Assembly: GCF_030159595.1 (NCBI RefSeq)
Contig: NZ_BSKJ01000011.1
Span: 62,001-126,000, forward strand
Source of the DNA: Pseudomonas putida
Lineage (GTDB): Bacteria > Pseudomonadota > Gammaproteobacteria > Pseudomonadales > Pseudomonadaceae
Direction: 5' to 3'
Length of the DNA: 64,000 nucleotides
Position 1 is the first letter of the stretch, and each line of letters starts with the position of its first letter. The notes beneath the pieces are model-generated. The model was not told where the DNA came from, did no database searches, and worked only from the letters and a program-made list of their open reading frames with translations. A program made the translations under genes and the position numbers. Positions 33,711-44,996 of this stretch are shown here, in pieces.

Positions 33711-36425
33711 ATGGCCACTATCCACGTAGACGGCAAAGCGCTCGAAGTCAACGGTGCAGACAACCTGTTACAGGCGTGTCTGTCACTCGGCCTCGACATC
33801 CCTTATTTCTGCTGGCACCCGGCGCTTGGTAGCGTTGGCGCCTGCCGGCAGTGCGCGGTCAAGCAGTACACCGACGAGAACGACACGCGTGGTCGTATCG
33901 TCATGTCCTGCATGACCCCGGCCTCCGACGGCACCTGGATCTCCATCGAAGATGACGAGTCCAAGGCGTTTCGCGCCAGCGTCGTCGAATGGCTGATGAC
34001 CAACCACCCGCACGACTGCCCAGTGTGCGAGGAAGGCGGTCACTGCCACCTGCAAGACATGACGGTCATGACCGGCCATAACGAGCGCCGCTACCGTTTC
34101 ACCAAGCGTACCCACCAGAACCAGGACCTCGGCCCGTTCATCGCCCATGAGATGAACCGCTGCATCGCCTGCTACCGCTGCGTGCGTTACTACAAGGACT
34201 ACGCCGGTGGTACCGACCTGGGCGTCTACGGCGCCCACGACAACGTGTACTTCGGTCGCGTCGAAGACGGCGTGCTGGAAAGCGAATTCTCCGGCAACCT
34301 GACCGAGGTCTGCCCGACTGGTGTGTTCACCGACAAGACCCACTCCGAGCGCTACAACCGCAAGTGGGACATGCAGTTCGCCCCAAGCATCTGCCACGGC
34401 TGCTCCAGCGGCTGCAACATCAGCCCGGGCGAGCGCTACGGCGAACTGCGTCGTATCGAAAACCGCTTCAACGGCTCGGTCAACCAGTACTTCCTGTGCG
34501 ACCGCGGCCGCTTCGGCTACGGCTACGTCAACCGCAAGGACCGCCCTCGCCAGCCACACCTGGCCGACGGCACCAAGCTGGGCCTGGACGCTGCCCTGGA
34601 CAAGGCCGCTGACCTGCTGCGCGGCCGCACCATCGTCGGTATCGGCTCGCCACGCGCCAGCCTGGAAAGCAACTACGGCCTGCGTGAACTGGTCGGCGCC
34701 GACTACTTCTACGCCGGTATGGAAGCAGGCGAACTGGCCCGCGTGCGCCTGGCCCTGAACGTGCTGAACAACAGCCCGCTGCCAGTGCCGACCCTGCGCG
34801 ACATCGAAGACCACGACGCGGTGTTCGTGCTCGGTGAAGACCTGACCCAGACCGCTGCCCGCGTTGCCCTGGCCGTGCGCCAGGCCACCAAAGGCAAGGC
34901 CGAGGCCATGGCCGAAGCGATGAAAGTGCAGCCGTGGCTCGACGCTGCGGTGAAGAACATCGGCCAGCACGCGCTGTACCCGCTGTTCATCGCCTCCCTG
35001 GCTGAAACCAAGCTGGACGACGTCGCCGAAGAATGCGTGCACGCCGCCCCGGCCGACCTGGCCCGCATCGGCTTCGCCGTGGCCCACGCCATCGACCCGA
35101 GCGCACCTGCCGTTGCCGGCCTGGACGACGAAGCCAAGGCCCTGGCCCAGCGCATCGCCGACGCCCTGGTCGCTGCCAAGCGCCCACTCGTAGTCGCCGG
35201 CACGTCCCTGGCCGACCCGGCGCTGATCGAAGCCGCCGCCAACATCGCCAAGGCCCTGAAGCTGCGCGAGAAGAACGGCTCGCTGAGCCTGGTGGTGCCT
35301 GAAGCCAACAGCATTGGCCTGGCCATGCTCGGTGGCGAGTCCGTCGATGCCGCGCTGGACGCGGTCATCAGCGGCAAGGCTGACGCCATCGTCGTGCTGG
35401 AAAACGACCTGTACGCCCGCGTACCGGCCGCCAAGGTCGACGCTGCCCTGGCGGCAGCCAAGGTGGTGATCGTTGCCGACCACTCGAAAACCCCGACTGT
35501 CGACCGCGCCCACCTGGTGCTTCCGGCCGCCTCGTTCGCCGAAGGCGACGGCACCTTGGTCAGCCAGGAGGGCCGCGCCCAGCGCTTCTTCCAGGTGTTC
35601 GACCCGCAGTACCTGGACAGCAGCATCCAGATCCACGAAGGCTGGCGCTGGATGCACGCCCTGCGTGCCACCCTGCTGAACAAGCCGGTCGACTGGACCC
35701 AGCTGGACCACGTTACCAGCGCCTGCGCCGAAGCCGCCCCGCAACTGGCCGGCATCGTCAACGCCGCACCAAGCGCCGCGTTCCGCATCAAGGGCATGAA
35801 GCTGGCCCGCGAGCCGCTGCGCTACTCCGGCCGCACCGCCATGCGCGCCAACATCAGCGTGCACGAACCGCGCACCCCGCAAGACAAGGACACCGCGTTC
35901 GCCTTCTCCATGGAAGGTTACTCGGGCTCCGCCGAACCGCGCCAACAGGTGCCGTTCGCCTGGTCGCCGGGCTGGAACTCGCCACAAGCCTGGAACAAGT
36001 TTCAGGATGAGGTCGGTGGCCACCTGCGTGCTGGTGACCCAGGCGTGCGCCTGATTGAATCGCAAGGCGACCGCCTGAACTGGTTCAACGCCATTCCGGG
36101 TGCCTTCAACCCGGCCCGTGGCACCTGGACCGCCGTGCCGTTCTTCCACCTGTTCGGCAGCGAGGAAAGCTCGTCGCGCGCCGCCCCGGTGCAACAACGC
36201 ATCCCGGCTGCCTATGTGGCCCTGGCCAAGTCCGAAGCCGACCGCCTGGGCGTCAACGACGGTGCCCTGCTGAGCCTTAACGTTGCCGGTGTGGCCCTGC
36301 GCCTGCCGCTGCGCATCAATGAAGAGCTGGGCGCTGGCCTGGTCGCGTTGCCGAAAGGCCTGGCCGGTATTCCGCCTGCCATCTTCGGTGCATCCGTCGA
36401 AGGCCTGCAGGAGGCAGCACAATGA
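33711..36425 (+). CDS. nuoG: NADH-quinone oxidoreductase subunit G
   Basis: This 904-aa subunit is the largest of the hydrophilic arm. It carries several FeS clusters on an N-terminal ferredoxin-like part: CRQCAVKQY, CPVCEEGGHCHLQD, then CIACYRCVRYYKDYAG. It also has the extra cluster N7 ligands in CHGCSSGCN near residue 230. The rest is a molybdopterin-oxidoreductase-like domain that has lost its cofactor. The last codons overlap the nuoH start by 4 bases (ATGA). A gap of 133 bases with a hairpin separates it from nuoF. Confidence 0.97.
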   Translation: MATIHVDGKALEVNGADNLLQACLSLGLDIPYFCWHPALGSVGACRQCAVKQYTDENDTRGRIVMSCMTPASDGTWISIEDDESKAFRASVVEWLMTNHPHDCPVCEEGGHCHLQDMTVMTGHNERRYRFTKRTHQNQDLGPFIAHEMNRCIACYRCVRYYKDYAGGTDLGVYGAHDNVYFGRVEDGVLESEFSGNLTEVCPTGVFTDKTHSERYNRKWDMQFAPSICHGCSSGCNISPGERYGELRRIENRFNGSVNQYFLCDRGRFGYGYVNRKDRPRQPHLADGTKLGLDAALDKAADLLRGRTIVGIGSPRASLESNYGLRELVGADYFYAGMEAGELARVRLALNVLNNSPLPVPTLRDIEDHDAVFVLGEDLTQTAARVALAVRQATKGKAEAMAEAMKVQPWLDAAVKNIGQHALYPLFIASLAETKLDDVAEECVHAAPADLARIGFAVAHAIDPSAPAVAGLDDEAKALAQRIADALVAAKRPLVVAGTSLADPALIEAAANIAKALKLREKNGSLSLVVPEANSIGLAMLGGESVDAALDAVISGKADAIVVLENDLYARVPAAKVDAALAAAKVVIVADHSKTPTVDRAHLVLPAASFAEGDGTLVSQEGRAQRFFQVFDPQYLDSSIQIHEGWRWMHALRATLLNKPVDWTQLDHVTSACAEAAPQLAGIVNAAPSAAFRIKGMKLAREPLRYSGRTAMRANISVHEPRTPQDKDTAFAFSMEGYSGSAEPRQQVPFAWSPGWNSPQAWNKFQDEVGGHLRAGDPGVRLIESQGDRLNWFNAIPGAFNPARGTWTAVPFFHLFGSEESSSRAAPVQQRIPAAYVALAKSEADRLGVNDGALLSLNVAGVALRLPLRINEELGAGLVALPKGLAGIPPAIFGASVEGLQEAAQ

Positions 36426-37429
36426 GCTGGTTCACCCCCGAAGTGATCGATGTGATCATCCAGGTCGTCAAGGCTATCGTGGTGCTGCTGGCCGTGGTGG
36501 TCTGCGGCGCCCTGCTCAGCTTCGTCGAGCGCCGCCTGCTGGGCTGGTGGCAGGACCGCTACGGTCCGAACCGTGTCGGCCCGTTCGGTATGTTCCAGAT
36601 CGCTGCCGACATGCTGAAGATGTTCTTCAAGGAAGACTGGAACCCGCCCTTCGTCGATCGCATGATCTTCACCCTGGCGCCAGTCGTGGCCATGAGCGCC
36701 CTGCTGATCGGCTTCTCGATCATCCCGATCACACCGGGCTGGGGCGTTGCCGACCTGAACATCGGCCTGCTGTTCTTCTTCGCCATGGCCGGCCTGTCGG
36801 TCTACGCGGTGCTGTTCGCCGGCTGGTCGTCGAACAACAAGTACGCCCTGCTGGGCAGCTTGCGTGCTTCGGCACAGACCGTGTCGTACGAAGTGTTCCT
36901 GGGCCTGGCGCTGATGGGCGTGGTGGTTCAGGTGGGCTCGTTCAACATGCGCGACATCGTCGAGTACCAGGCGCAGAACCTGTGGTTCATCATTCCGCAG
37001 TTCTTCGGCTTCTGCACCTTCTTCATCGCTGGCGTCGCCGTGACTCACCGTCACCCGTTCGACCAGCCGGAAGCAGAACAGGAACTGGCCGACGGCTACC
37101 ACATCGAGTATGCCGGCATGAAATGGGGCATGTTCTTCGTCGGTGAGTACATCGGCATCATCCTCATCTCGGCGCTGCTGGTAACCCTGTTCTTCGGTGG
37201 CTGGCACGGCCCGTTCGGCATCCTGCCGCAAGTGCCGTTCCTGTGGTTCGCCCTGAAGACCGCGTTCTTCATCATGCTGTTCATCCTGCTGCGCGCCTCG
37301 ATCCCGCGCCCACGCTATGACCAGGTGATGGACTTCAGCTGGAAGTTCTGCCTGCCGCTGACCCTGATCAATTTGCTGGTGACCGCTGCGATCGTGCTCT
37401 ACAACACGCCAGCCGTCGCGGCCCAGTGA
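36422..37429 (+). CDS. nuoH: NADH-quinone oxidoreductase subunit H
   Basis: This 335-aa membrane subunit has about eight helices and helps form the quinone-binding chamber of complex I at the interface with NuoB and NuoCD. Conserved features are ERRLLGWWQDRYGPNRVGPFG near residues 37-57 (read in two parts), and the loop VTHRHPFDQPEAEQELADG near residue 205 with its acidic residues. It overlaps nuoG by 4 bases and is followed by nuoI after 11 bases. Confidence 0.97.
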   Translation: MSWFTPEVIDVIIQVVKAIVVLLAVVVCGALLSFVERRLLGWWQDRYGPNRVGPFGMFQIAADMLKMFFKEDWNPPFVDRMIFTLAPVVAMSALLIGFSIIPITPGWGVADLNIGLLFFFAMAGLSVYAVLFAGWSSNNKYALLGSLRASAQTVSYEVFLGLALMGVVVQVGSFNMRDIVEYQAQNLWFIIPQFFGFCTFFIAGVAVTHRHPFDQPEAEQELADGYHIEYAGMKWGMFFVGEYIGIILISALLVTLFFGGWHGPFGILPQVPFLWFALKTAFFIMLFILLRASIPRPRYDQVMDFSWKFCLPLTLINLLVTAAIVLYNTPAVAAQ

Positions 37430-37440
37430 GGATTTGACCC

Positions 37441-37989
37441 ATGTTCAAGTATATCGGCGACATCGTTAAGGGCACCGGCACACAGCTGCGCAGCCTGGCC
37501 ATGGTGTTCTCCCACGGGTTCCGCAAGCGCGACACCCTGCAGTACCCCGAAGAAGCTGTGTACCTGCCGCCGCGCTACCGCGGCCGCATCGTCCTCACCC
37601 GCGACCCCGATGGCGAGGAGCGCTGCGTAGCGTGCAACCTCTGCGCGGTGGCCTGCCCGGTTGGCTGCATTTCGCTGCAGAAGGCCGAGACCGAGGACGG
37701 TCGTTGGTACCCGGAATTCTTCCGCATCAACTTCTCGCGTTGCATTTTCTGCGGCCTGTGTGAAGAAGCGTGCCCGACCACCGCGATCCAGCTGACACCG
37801 GATTTCGAAATGGCCGAGTTCAAGCGTCAGGACCTGGTGTACGAGAAAGAAGATCTGCTGATCTCCGGCCCCGGCAAGAACCCTGACTACAACTTCTACC
37901 GTGTTGCGGGTATGGCCATCGCTGGCAAGCCGAAAGGCTCTGCGCAGAACGAAGCCGAGCCGATCAACGTGAAGAGCTTGCTCCCATAA
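37441..37989 (+). CDS. nuoI: NADH-quinone oxidoreductase subunit I
   Basis: This 182-aa peripheral subunit has two 4Fe-4S clusters (N6a and N6b) that pass electrons to N2. The two ferredoxin motifs are CVACNLCAVACPVGC near residue 62 and CIFCGLCEEACPTTA near residue 102. The N-terminal amphipathic stretch anchors it on the membrane arm. The length and position between nuoH and nuoJ are standard. Confidence 0.97.
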   Translation: MFKYIGDIVKGTGTQLRSLAMVFSHGFRKRDTLQYPEEAVYLPPRYRGRIVLTRDPDGEERCVACNLCAVACPVGCISLQKAETEDGRWYPEFFRINFSRCIFCGLCEEACPTTAIQLTPDFEMAEFKRQDLVYEKEDLLISGPGKNPDYNFYRVAGMAIAGKPKGSAQNEAEPINVKSLLP

Positions 37990-37999
37990 GGACAGAAAG

Positions 38000-38500
38000 A
38001 TGGAATTCGCTTTCTACTTCGCATCCGGGATCGCCGTGGTCTCCACCCTTCGGGTGGTGACCGGCACAAACCCCGTGCACGCCTTGCTTTACCTGATCAT
38101 TTCGCTGATTTCCGTGGCCATGATCTTCTTCTCCCTGGGTGCGCCGTTCGCCGGCGCCCTGGAAGTGATCGCCTATGCCGGCGCCATCATGGTGCTGTTC
38201 GTGTTCGTGGTGATGATGCTCAACCTGGGGCCGGCTTCGGTCGCCCAGGAGCGCGGCTGGCTCAAGCCCGGTATCTGGGCAGGGCCGGTGATCCTCGGCA
38301 CCCTGCTGCTGCTGGAACTGCTGTATGTGCTGTTCGTCACCCCGAGCGGCGCTGGCATCAGCGGTACCACCGTGGGCCCGAAAGCCGTGGGCATCAGCCT
38401 GTTCGGCCCGTACCTGCTGGTGGTCGAACTGGCCTCGATGCTGCTGCTGGCTGCAGCCGTCACCGCCTTCCACCTGGGCCGCAACGAGGCGAAGGAGTAA
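38000..38500 (+). CDS. nuoJ: NADH-quinone oxidoreductase subunit J
   Basis: This 166-aa membrane subunit has five hydrophobic helices. The conserved third helix YAGAIMVLFVFVVMML, near residue 58, contains the pi-bulge region involved in coupling electron transfer to proton movement. It begins 10 bases after nuoI and ends 3 bases before nuoK. Confidence 0.95.
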   Translation: MEFAFYFASGIAVVSTLRVVTGTNPVHALLYLIISLISVAMIFFSLGAPFAGALEVIAYAGAIMVLFVFVVMMLNLGPASVAQERGWLKPGIWAGPVILGTLLLLELLYVLFVTPSGAGISGTTVGPKAVGISLFGPYLLVVELASMLLLAAAVTAFHLGRNEAKE

Positions 38501-38503
38501 ATC

Positions 38504-38808
38504 ATGGGTGCTATCCCTCTCGAGCATGGTCTGGCGGTCGCCGGCATCCTGTTCTGCTTAGGTCTGGTTGGCCTGATGGTCCGCCGCAACATCCTCTTCG
38601 TGCTCATGAGCCTGGAAGTCATGATGAACGCCTCTGCCCTGGCGTTCGTCGTCGCCGGTGCCCGTTGGGTTCAGCCCGACGGTCAGGTGATGTTCATTCT
38701 GGTGATCAGCCTGGCAGCTGCCGAGGCCAGCATTGGCCTGGCCATCCTGCTGCAGCTGTATCGCCGCTTCCACACTCTCGACATCGATGCTGCCAGTGAG
38801 ATGCGCGG

Positions 38809-38812
<4 letters not shown>
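38504..38812 (+). CDS. nuoK: NADH-quinone oxidoreductase subunit K
   Basis: This 102-aa three-helix membrane subunit is an MrpC homologue that forms part of the fourth proton path. The conserved glutamates are in MSLEVMMNASAL (helix 2) and LAAAEASIGLAILLQLYR (helix 3). The stop codon overlaps the nuoL start by 4 bases. Confidence 0.96.
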
Positions 38813-40662
<1,850 letters not shown>

Positions 40663-40702
40663 CTATGAATCTTGCGACTTTGCCAAAGGAAACCAACCCG
40701 TC

Positions 40703-42235
40703 ATGATTTTGCCTTGGCTGATCCTGATCCCCTTCATCGGCGGCTTCCTGTGCTGGCTGGGTGAGCGCTTCGGCGCCACCCTGCCACGCTGGATCGCGCT
40801 GCTGACCATGTCCCTGCTGCTTGGCATCGGCCTGTGGCTGTGGGGCACCGGCGACTACACCCTGGCCCCCGCTCCGGGCGCCGAGCCTGCCTGGGCCGTG
40901 GAATACAAAATCCAGTGGATCCAGCGCTTCGGCATCAGCATCCACCTGGCCCTCGACGGCCTGTCGCTGCTGATGATCCTGCTTACCGGCCTGCTCGGTG
41001 TGCTGTCGGTACTGTGCTCCTGGAAAGAGATCCAGCGCCACGTCGGCTTCTTCCACCTCAACCTGATGTGGATCCTCGGCGGCGTGGTCGGTGTGTTCCT
41101 GGCCCTGGACCTGTTCCTGTTCTTCTTCTTCTGGGAAATGATGCTGGTGCCGATGTACTTCCTCATCGCGCTCTGGGGTCACAGTTCGTCGGACGGCAAG
41201 AAGACCCGGATCTACGCGGCGACCAAGTTCTTCATCTTCACCCAGGCCAGCGGCCTGATCATGTTGGTGGCGATCCTGGGCCTGGTACTGGTCAACTACA
41301 ACACCACCGGTGTGCTCACCTTCAACTACAGCGACCTGCTCAAGGCCGAGCTGCCAGCCGGTGTCGAGTATGTGCTGATGCTGGGCTTCTTCATCGCCTT
41401 CGCGGTGAAGCTGCCGGTGGTGCCGTTCCACTCCTGGCTGCCTGACGCTCACGCCCAGGCACCAACCGCAGGCTCCGTGGACCTGGCCGGTATCTTGCTG
41501 AAGACAGCGGCCTACGGCCTGCTGCGCTTCGCCCTGCCGCTGTTCCCGAACGCCTCGGCCGAGTTCGCGCCGATCGCCATGACCCTGGGCCTGATCGGTA
41601 TCTTCTACGGTGCCTTCCTGGCCTTCGCGCAAACCGACATCAAGCGCCTGATCGCCTTCTCCAGCGTCTCGCACATGGGCTTCGTGCTGATCGGTATCTA
41701 CTCCGGCAGCCAACAGGCCCTGCAAGGCGCCGTGATCCAGATGCTGGCCCACGGCCTGTCGGCTGCCGCGCTGTTCATCCTGTCCGGCCAGCTGTACGAG
41801 CGCCTGCACACGCGTGACATGCGTCAGATGGGCGGCCTGTGGCACCGTATCGCCTACCTGCCAGCCATCAGCCTGTTCTTCGCTGCGGCCTCCCTGGGCC
41901 TGCCAGGTACCGGCAACTTCGTTGGTGAGTTCCTGATCCTGATCGGCAGCTTCGCGCATGTCCCATGGATCACCGTGATCGCCACCACCGGCCTGGTATT
42001 CGGTTCGGTCTACTCGCTGATCATGATCCACCGCGCCTACTTCGGCCCGGCCAAGGCCGACACCGTGCTGGCCGGCATGGACGGTCGCGAACTGATCATG
42101 GTGCTGGGCCTGGCGGTATTGCTGATCCTGCTGGGCGTGTATCCGCAGCCGTTCCTCGACACCTCTGCCGCCACCATGAGTGGTGTGCAGCAGTGGCTCG
42201 GTTCCGCTTTCACTCAACTCGCTTCGGCCCGGTAA
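40703..42235 (+). CDS. nuoM: NADH-quinone oxidoreductase subunit M
   Basis: This 510-aa antiporter-like proton-pumping subunit has about fourteen helices. The key glutamate lies in FFFWEMMLVPMYFLIALWG near residue 145. The middle lysine region is PFHSWLPDAHAQAPTAGSV, and TDIKRLIAFSSVSHMGFV lies near residue 312. The gene is followed by nuoN after 7 bases. Confidence 0.96.
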   Translation: MILPWLILIPFIGGFLCWLGERFGATLPRWIALLTMSLLLGIGLWLWGTGDYTLAPAPGAEPAWAVEYKIQWIQRFGISIHLALDGLSLLMILLTGLLGVLSVLCSWKEIQRHVGFFHLNLMWILGGVVGVFLALDLFLFFFFWEMMLVPMYFLIALWGHSSSDGKKTRIYAATKFFIFTQASGLIMLVAILGLVLVNYNTTGVLTFNYSDLLKAELPAGVEYVLMLGFFIAFAVKLPVVPFHSWLPDAHAQAPTAGSVDLAGILLKTAAYGLLRFALPLFPNASAEFAPIAMTLGLIGIFYGAFLAFAQTDIKRLIAFSSVSHMGFVLIGIYSGSQQALQGAVIQMLAHGLSAAALFILSGQLYERLHTRDMRQMGGLWHRIAYLPAISLFFAAASLGLPGTGNFVGEFLILIGSFAHVPWITVIATTGLVFGSVYSLIMIHRAYFGPAKADTVLAGMDGRELIMVLGLAVLLILLGVYPQPFLDTSAATMSGVQQWLGSAFTQLASAR

Positions 42236-42242
42236 GAGCGCT

Positions 42243-43712
42243 ATGGAATTCACCACTCAACACTTCATCGCATTGGCGCCGATGCTGATCACCACCATCA
42301 CCACGGTGGTGGTGATGCTGGCGATCGCCTGGAAGCGCAACCACTCGCAGACCTTCCTGCTGTCCACCGTGGGCCTGAACCTGGCCCTGCTGTCGATCCT
42401 GCCAGCGCTGAAGGTCGCGCCGCTGGCGGTCACCCCGCTGATCACCATCGACAAGTTCGCCTGCCTGTACATGGCGATCATCCTGGTGGCGACGCTGGCG
42501 TGCGTCACCTTGGCCCACGCCTACCTCGGCGAAGGCTCCAAGGGCTTCCCGGGCAACCGTGAAGAACTGTACCTGCTGCTGCTGATGTCGGCCCTCGGTG
42601 GCCTGGTGCTGGTCAGCGCCAACCACCTGGCCGGCCTGTTCATCGGCCTGGAGCTGCTGTCGGTACCGGTCTACGGCCTGGTGGCGTATGCCTTCTTCAA
42701 CAAGCGATCACTGGAAGCCGGCATCAAGTACATGGTGCTGTCGGCAGCCGGTTCGGCGTTCCTGCTGTTCGGCATGGCCCTGCTGTACGCGGATGCAGGT
42801 AGCCTGAGCTTCGACCAGATCGGCAAGGCCCTGGCTACCACCAGCATGCCAAGCCTGGTGGCCCAGCTGGGCCTGGGCATGATGCTGGTCGGCCTGGCCT
42901 TCAAGCTGTCGCTGGTCCCGTTCCACCTGTGGACCCCGGACGTGTACGAAGGCGCCCCGGCGCCGGTCGCCGCCTTCCTGGCCACCGCCAGCAAAGTGGC
43001 AGTATTCGCCGTGGTCGTTCGCCTGTTCATGCTCTCCCCTGCTGCCAGCAGTGGCGTGCTGAGCACCGTGCTGGCGGTGATTGCCGTGGCATCGATTCTG
43101 GTCGGTAACCTGCTGGCGCTGACCCAGAGCAACCTCAAGCGCCTGCTGGGTTACTCGTCCATCGCCCACTTCGGCTACCTGGTCATTGCCCTGGTTGCCA
43201 GCAAGGGCTTGGCCCTGGAAGCCATGGGCGTGTACCTGGTCACCTATGTGATCACCAGCCTGGGTGCCTTTGGTGTCATCACCCTGATGTCCTCGCCTTA
43301 CGGCGGCCGTGACGCCGATGCCCTGTACGAGTACCGCGGCCTGTTCTGGCGCCGTCCTTATCTGACCGCGGTACTGACCGTGATGATGCTGTCGCTGGCG
43401 GGTATCCCGTTGACCGCTGGCTTCATCGGCAAGTTCTACATCATCGCCACCGGCGTCGAGTCGCACCTGTGGTGGCTGGTCGGTGCCCTGGTGATCGGTA
43501 GCGCCATCGGCGTTTACTACTACCTGCGCGTCATGGTCACCCTGTACCTGGTCGAGCCGAACCTGCGTCGCCACGACGCCCCGCTGAAGTGGGAACAGCG
43601 CACCGGTGGCGTCATGCTGCTGGCCATCGCCATTCTTGCCTTCGTGCTTGGCGTGTACCCGCAGCCACTGCTGGAACTGGTTCAGCAAGCGGGCCTGCAA
43701 TTGATCGGCTGA
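42243..43712 (+). CDS. nuoN: NADH-quinone oxidoreductase subunit N
   Basis: This 489-aa antiporter-like subunit ends the operon. It contains GLFIGLELLSVPVYGLVAY near residue 130 with the conserved glutamate, PFHLWTPDVYEGAP near residue 228, and SNLKRLLGYSSIAHFGYL near residue 297. The ATG at 42243 gives the family length. The open frame from 42180 overlaps nuoM and is not used. A strong terminator follows. Confidence 0.96.
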   Translation: MEFTTQHFIALAPMLITTITTVVVMLAIAWKRNHSQTFLLSTVGLNLALLSILPALKVAPLAVTPLITIDKFACLYMAIILVATLACVTLAHAYLGEGSKGFPGNREELYLLLLMSALGGLVLVSANHLAGLFIGLELLSVPVYGLVAYAFFNKRSLEAGIKYMVLSAAGSAFLLFGMALLYADAGSLSFDQIGKALATTSMPSLVAQLGLGMMLVGLAFKLSLVPFHLWTPDVYEGAPAPVAAFLATASKVAVFAVVVRLFMLSPAASSGVLSTVLAVIAVASILVGNLLALTQSNLKRLLGYSSIAHFGYLVIALVASKGLALEAMGVYLVTYVITSLGAFGVITLMSSPYGGRDADALYEYRGLFWRRPYLTAVLTVMMLSLAGIPLTAGFIGKFYIIATGVESHLWWLVGALVIGSAIGVYYYLRVMVTLYLVEPNLRRHDAPLKWEQRTGGVMLLAIAILAFVLGVYPQPLLELVQQAGLQLIG

Positions 43713-43735
43713 TCGCTGCAACGCTCCGGTGAAAC

Positions 43736-43766
43736 AAAACACCCCGCCTATGCGGGGTGTTTTTTT
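43736..43766 (+). terminator. Rho-independent terminator of the nuo operon
   Basis: A 12-bp perfect stem (AAAACACCCCGC and its complement) with a CTAT loop is followed by a run of T, 23 bases after nuoN. Confidence 0.95.
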
Positions 43767-43801
43767 ATCTGCACATTTTTTTGCCTGCCCGCAATGACGC
43801 C

Positions 43802-44065
43802 TCACTCAACCGGGTTGGCCAGGCCCGCCCCAGGCAGGGCAGCCTTGCGCAAATCACCGTTGGCTGAAGGCAGATAGACTTCCGGGTTGGGCATGCCACT
43901 GGGGGAGAGTTCGTGGGTCATTTCAAATTCGGCGCGCACTGACCAGCCACACGCCTCGGTGGTGCATTGCAAATAGGCGATCCGCAGGAAAATATGGCGC
44001 CCTTCGCTAGTACGTATACGCATCCGGCTGTGGCAGTGGGGGCAAACCAGCTTGTAAGTACTCAC
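43802..44065 (-). CDS. Ogr/Delta-type zinc-finger protein (P2-like phage late activator)
   Basis: This is an 87-aa small zinc-finger protein. Its cysteines at 8, 11, 34 and 39 give C-x2-C-x22-C-x4-C, the exact pattern of the Ogr/Delta family that activates late promoters of P2-like phages and P4-like satellites. The N-terminal opening TYKLVCPHC and the YLQCTTEACGW stretch fit as well. It faces away from the repressor gene at 44245, with a 179-base region between them. It is one of four phage-derived genes in this stretch and may still bind DNA. Confidence 0.85.
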   Translation of the reverse strand: MSTYKLVCPHCHSRMRIRTSEGRHIFLRIAYLQCTTEACGWSVRAEFEMTHELSPSGMPNPEVYLPSANGDLRKAALPGAGLANPVE

Positions 44066-44208
44066 GACAAGTACCTGCTAGCATTGCCCAGGCTAGCCTG
44101 TGTGTAGGTATTGGCTGCAACTGTGGGTGTATTCTTCAATTTGATGGTTCTCATTGCAGAAATGCTCCTTAAAACGCAGGGCTGTATTCATAACGAGTAG
44201 TTTAAGCC

Positions 44209-44240
44209 CATGGAATATCATTAAACCAGTCATGGATATT
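44209..44240. promoter_or_regulatory. Direct repeats upstream of the phage-type repressor gene
   Basis: Two direct copies of CATGGAATAT-like sequence (CATGGAATAT at 44209 and CATGGATATT at 44231) lie 22 bases apart, two helical turns, and end 5 bases before the repressor start codon. They are candidate sites for binding by the CI-type repressor. Confidence 0.45.
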
Positions 44241-44244
44241 TGTT

Positions 44245-44637
44245 ATGAGTACTCACGTACTTGCTGCGGTGCTTACGCGCCTAAAGCTTCTAACCGGCGC
44301 AAACTCTGATGCCGAGCTATCCAGAGCGCTGTCCATCAGCCCGCAAACGCTGAGCAGCTGGAAGGTTCGCGATAGCATTCCGTACTCACTCTGCGTAGAC
44401 CTAGCCAGGCAGCATGCATGCTCACTGGATTGGCTACTGCTGGGTGACGTGGATCAACACCCGACAACCCAACGTGAAACAGGCTGGGAGTGCGAGATGC
44501 TCGAACGGCTACGATCGTTATCATCAAGCGATCGCCAGGCCATCCTGCTGCTCATCAAGGACAAGCAGCGCATCCAGCAGCTGGAACAGCAATTGAGCGA
44601 GCTGAACAATCACCTGCCCAACGCCGTCAGCGGCTAA
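44245..44637 (+). CDS. Phage CI-type repressor (N-terminal HTH and C-terminal coiled tail)
   Basis: This 130-aa protein has an N-terminal helix-turn-helix of the phage CI-repressor family found in P2- and 186-like phages (NSDAELSRALSISPQTLSSWK near residue 20, then IPYSLCVDLARQHACSLDWLLLG). A C-terminal helix rich in Gln and Glu (about 95-125) may form a coiled coil for dimerisation. It lacks the C-terminal oligomerisation domain of the full repressor and ends by overlapping the holin gene stop codon by 4 bases. It is probably a small regulator left from, or domesticated from, a prophage. Confidence 0.8.
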   Translation: MSTHVLAAVLTRLKLLTGANSDAELSRALSISPQTLSSWKVRDSIPYSLCVDLARQHACSLDWLLLGDVDQHPTTQRETGWECEMLERLRSLSSSDRQAILLLIKDKQRIQQLEQQLSELNNHLPNAVSG

Positions 44638-44996
44638 CCCCGACGGCGCCAACGCTGGATGAGTTCGCGCGGGTCGAGCGTGTCCAGCCAGACCATGACC
44701 TTGAGGCTGATGGGGATCACCACCACGGCGGCCACGAATGCCGCCATGCCTCGGGTCAGCAAGGGCGCCAGCGAGGAAACCAGCGGCTCGAACAGGTGGC
44801 CCACGCCCACGGTCACGAACACCAGCAGCAGCTTCTTGCCAAGCGTCAGGCGCCGGGAAGCATTGGTGACCAACCGGTCTCGCGCCGCACTTACCAACAG
44901 CGCCCCCAGCAAGGCCGCGAACAATACGCTGCCGTCCACGCCCAACAGTTCAATCAGCGCCGGGGCCAAGCGGTCGATAAAGGCATTCTCAGGCAT
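44634..44996 (-). CDS. Phage holin-like protein
   Basis: This 120-aa membrane protein has three hydrophobic stretches (about residues 10-38, 54-80 and 84-106), a basic C-terminus (IQRWRRRG) and the overall form of phage holins, which make the membrane hole that releases endolysin. The ATG at 44996 has GGAG upstream and overlaps the end of the gpL-like gene by 8 bases. No endolysin gene follows, so a lysis function cannot be complete here unless an enzyme is supplied from elsewhere. Confidence 0.7.
   Translation of the reverse strand: MPENAFIDRLAPALIELLGVDGSVLFAALLGALLVSAARDRLVTNASRRLTLGKKLLLVFVTVGVGHLFEPLVSSLAPLLTRGMAAFVAAVVVIPISLKVMVWLDTLDPRELIQRWRRRG

Noticed and set aside
33783..36422. 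879-aa open frame opposite nuoG
   Set aside because: It is a mirror of the nuoG codon pattern and has no domain of its own.
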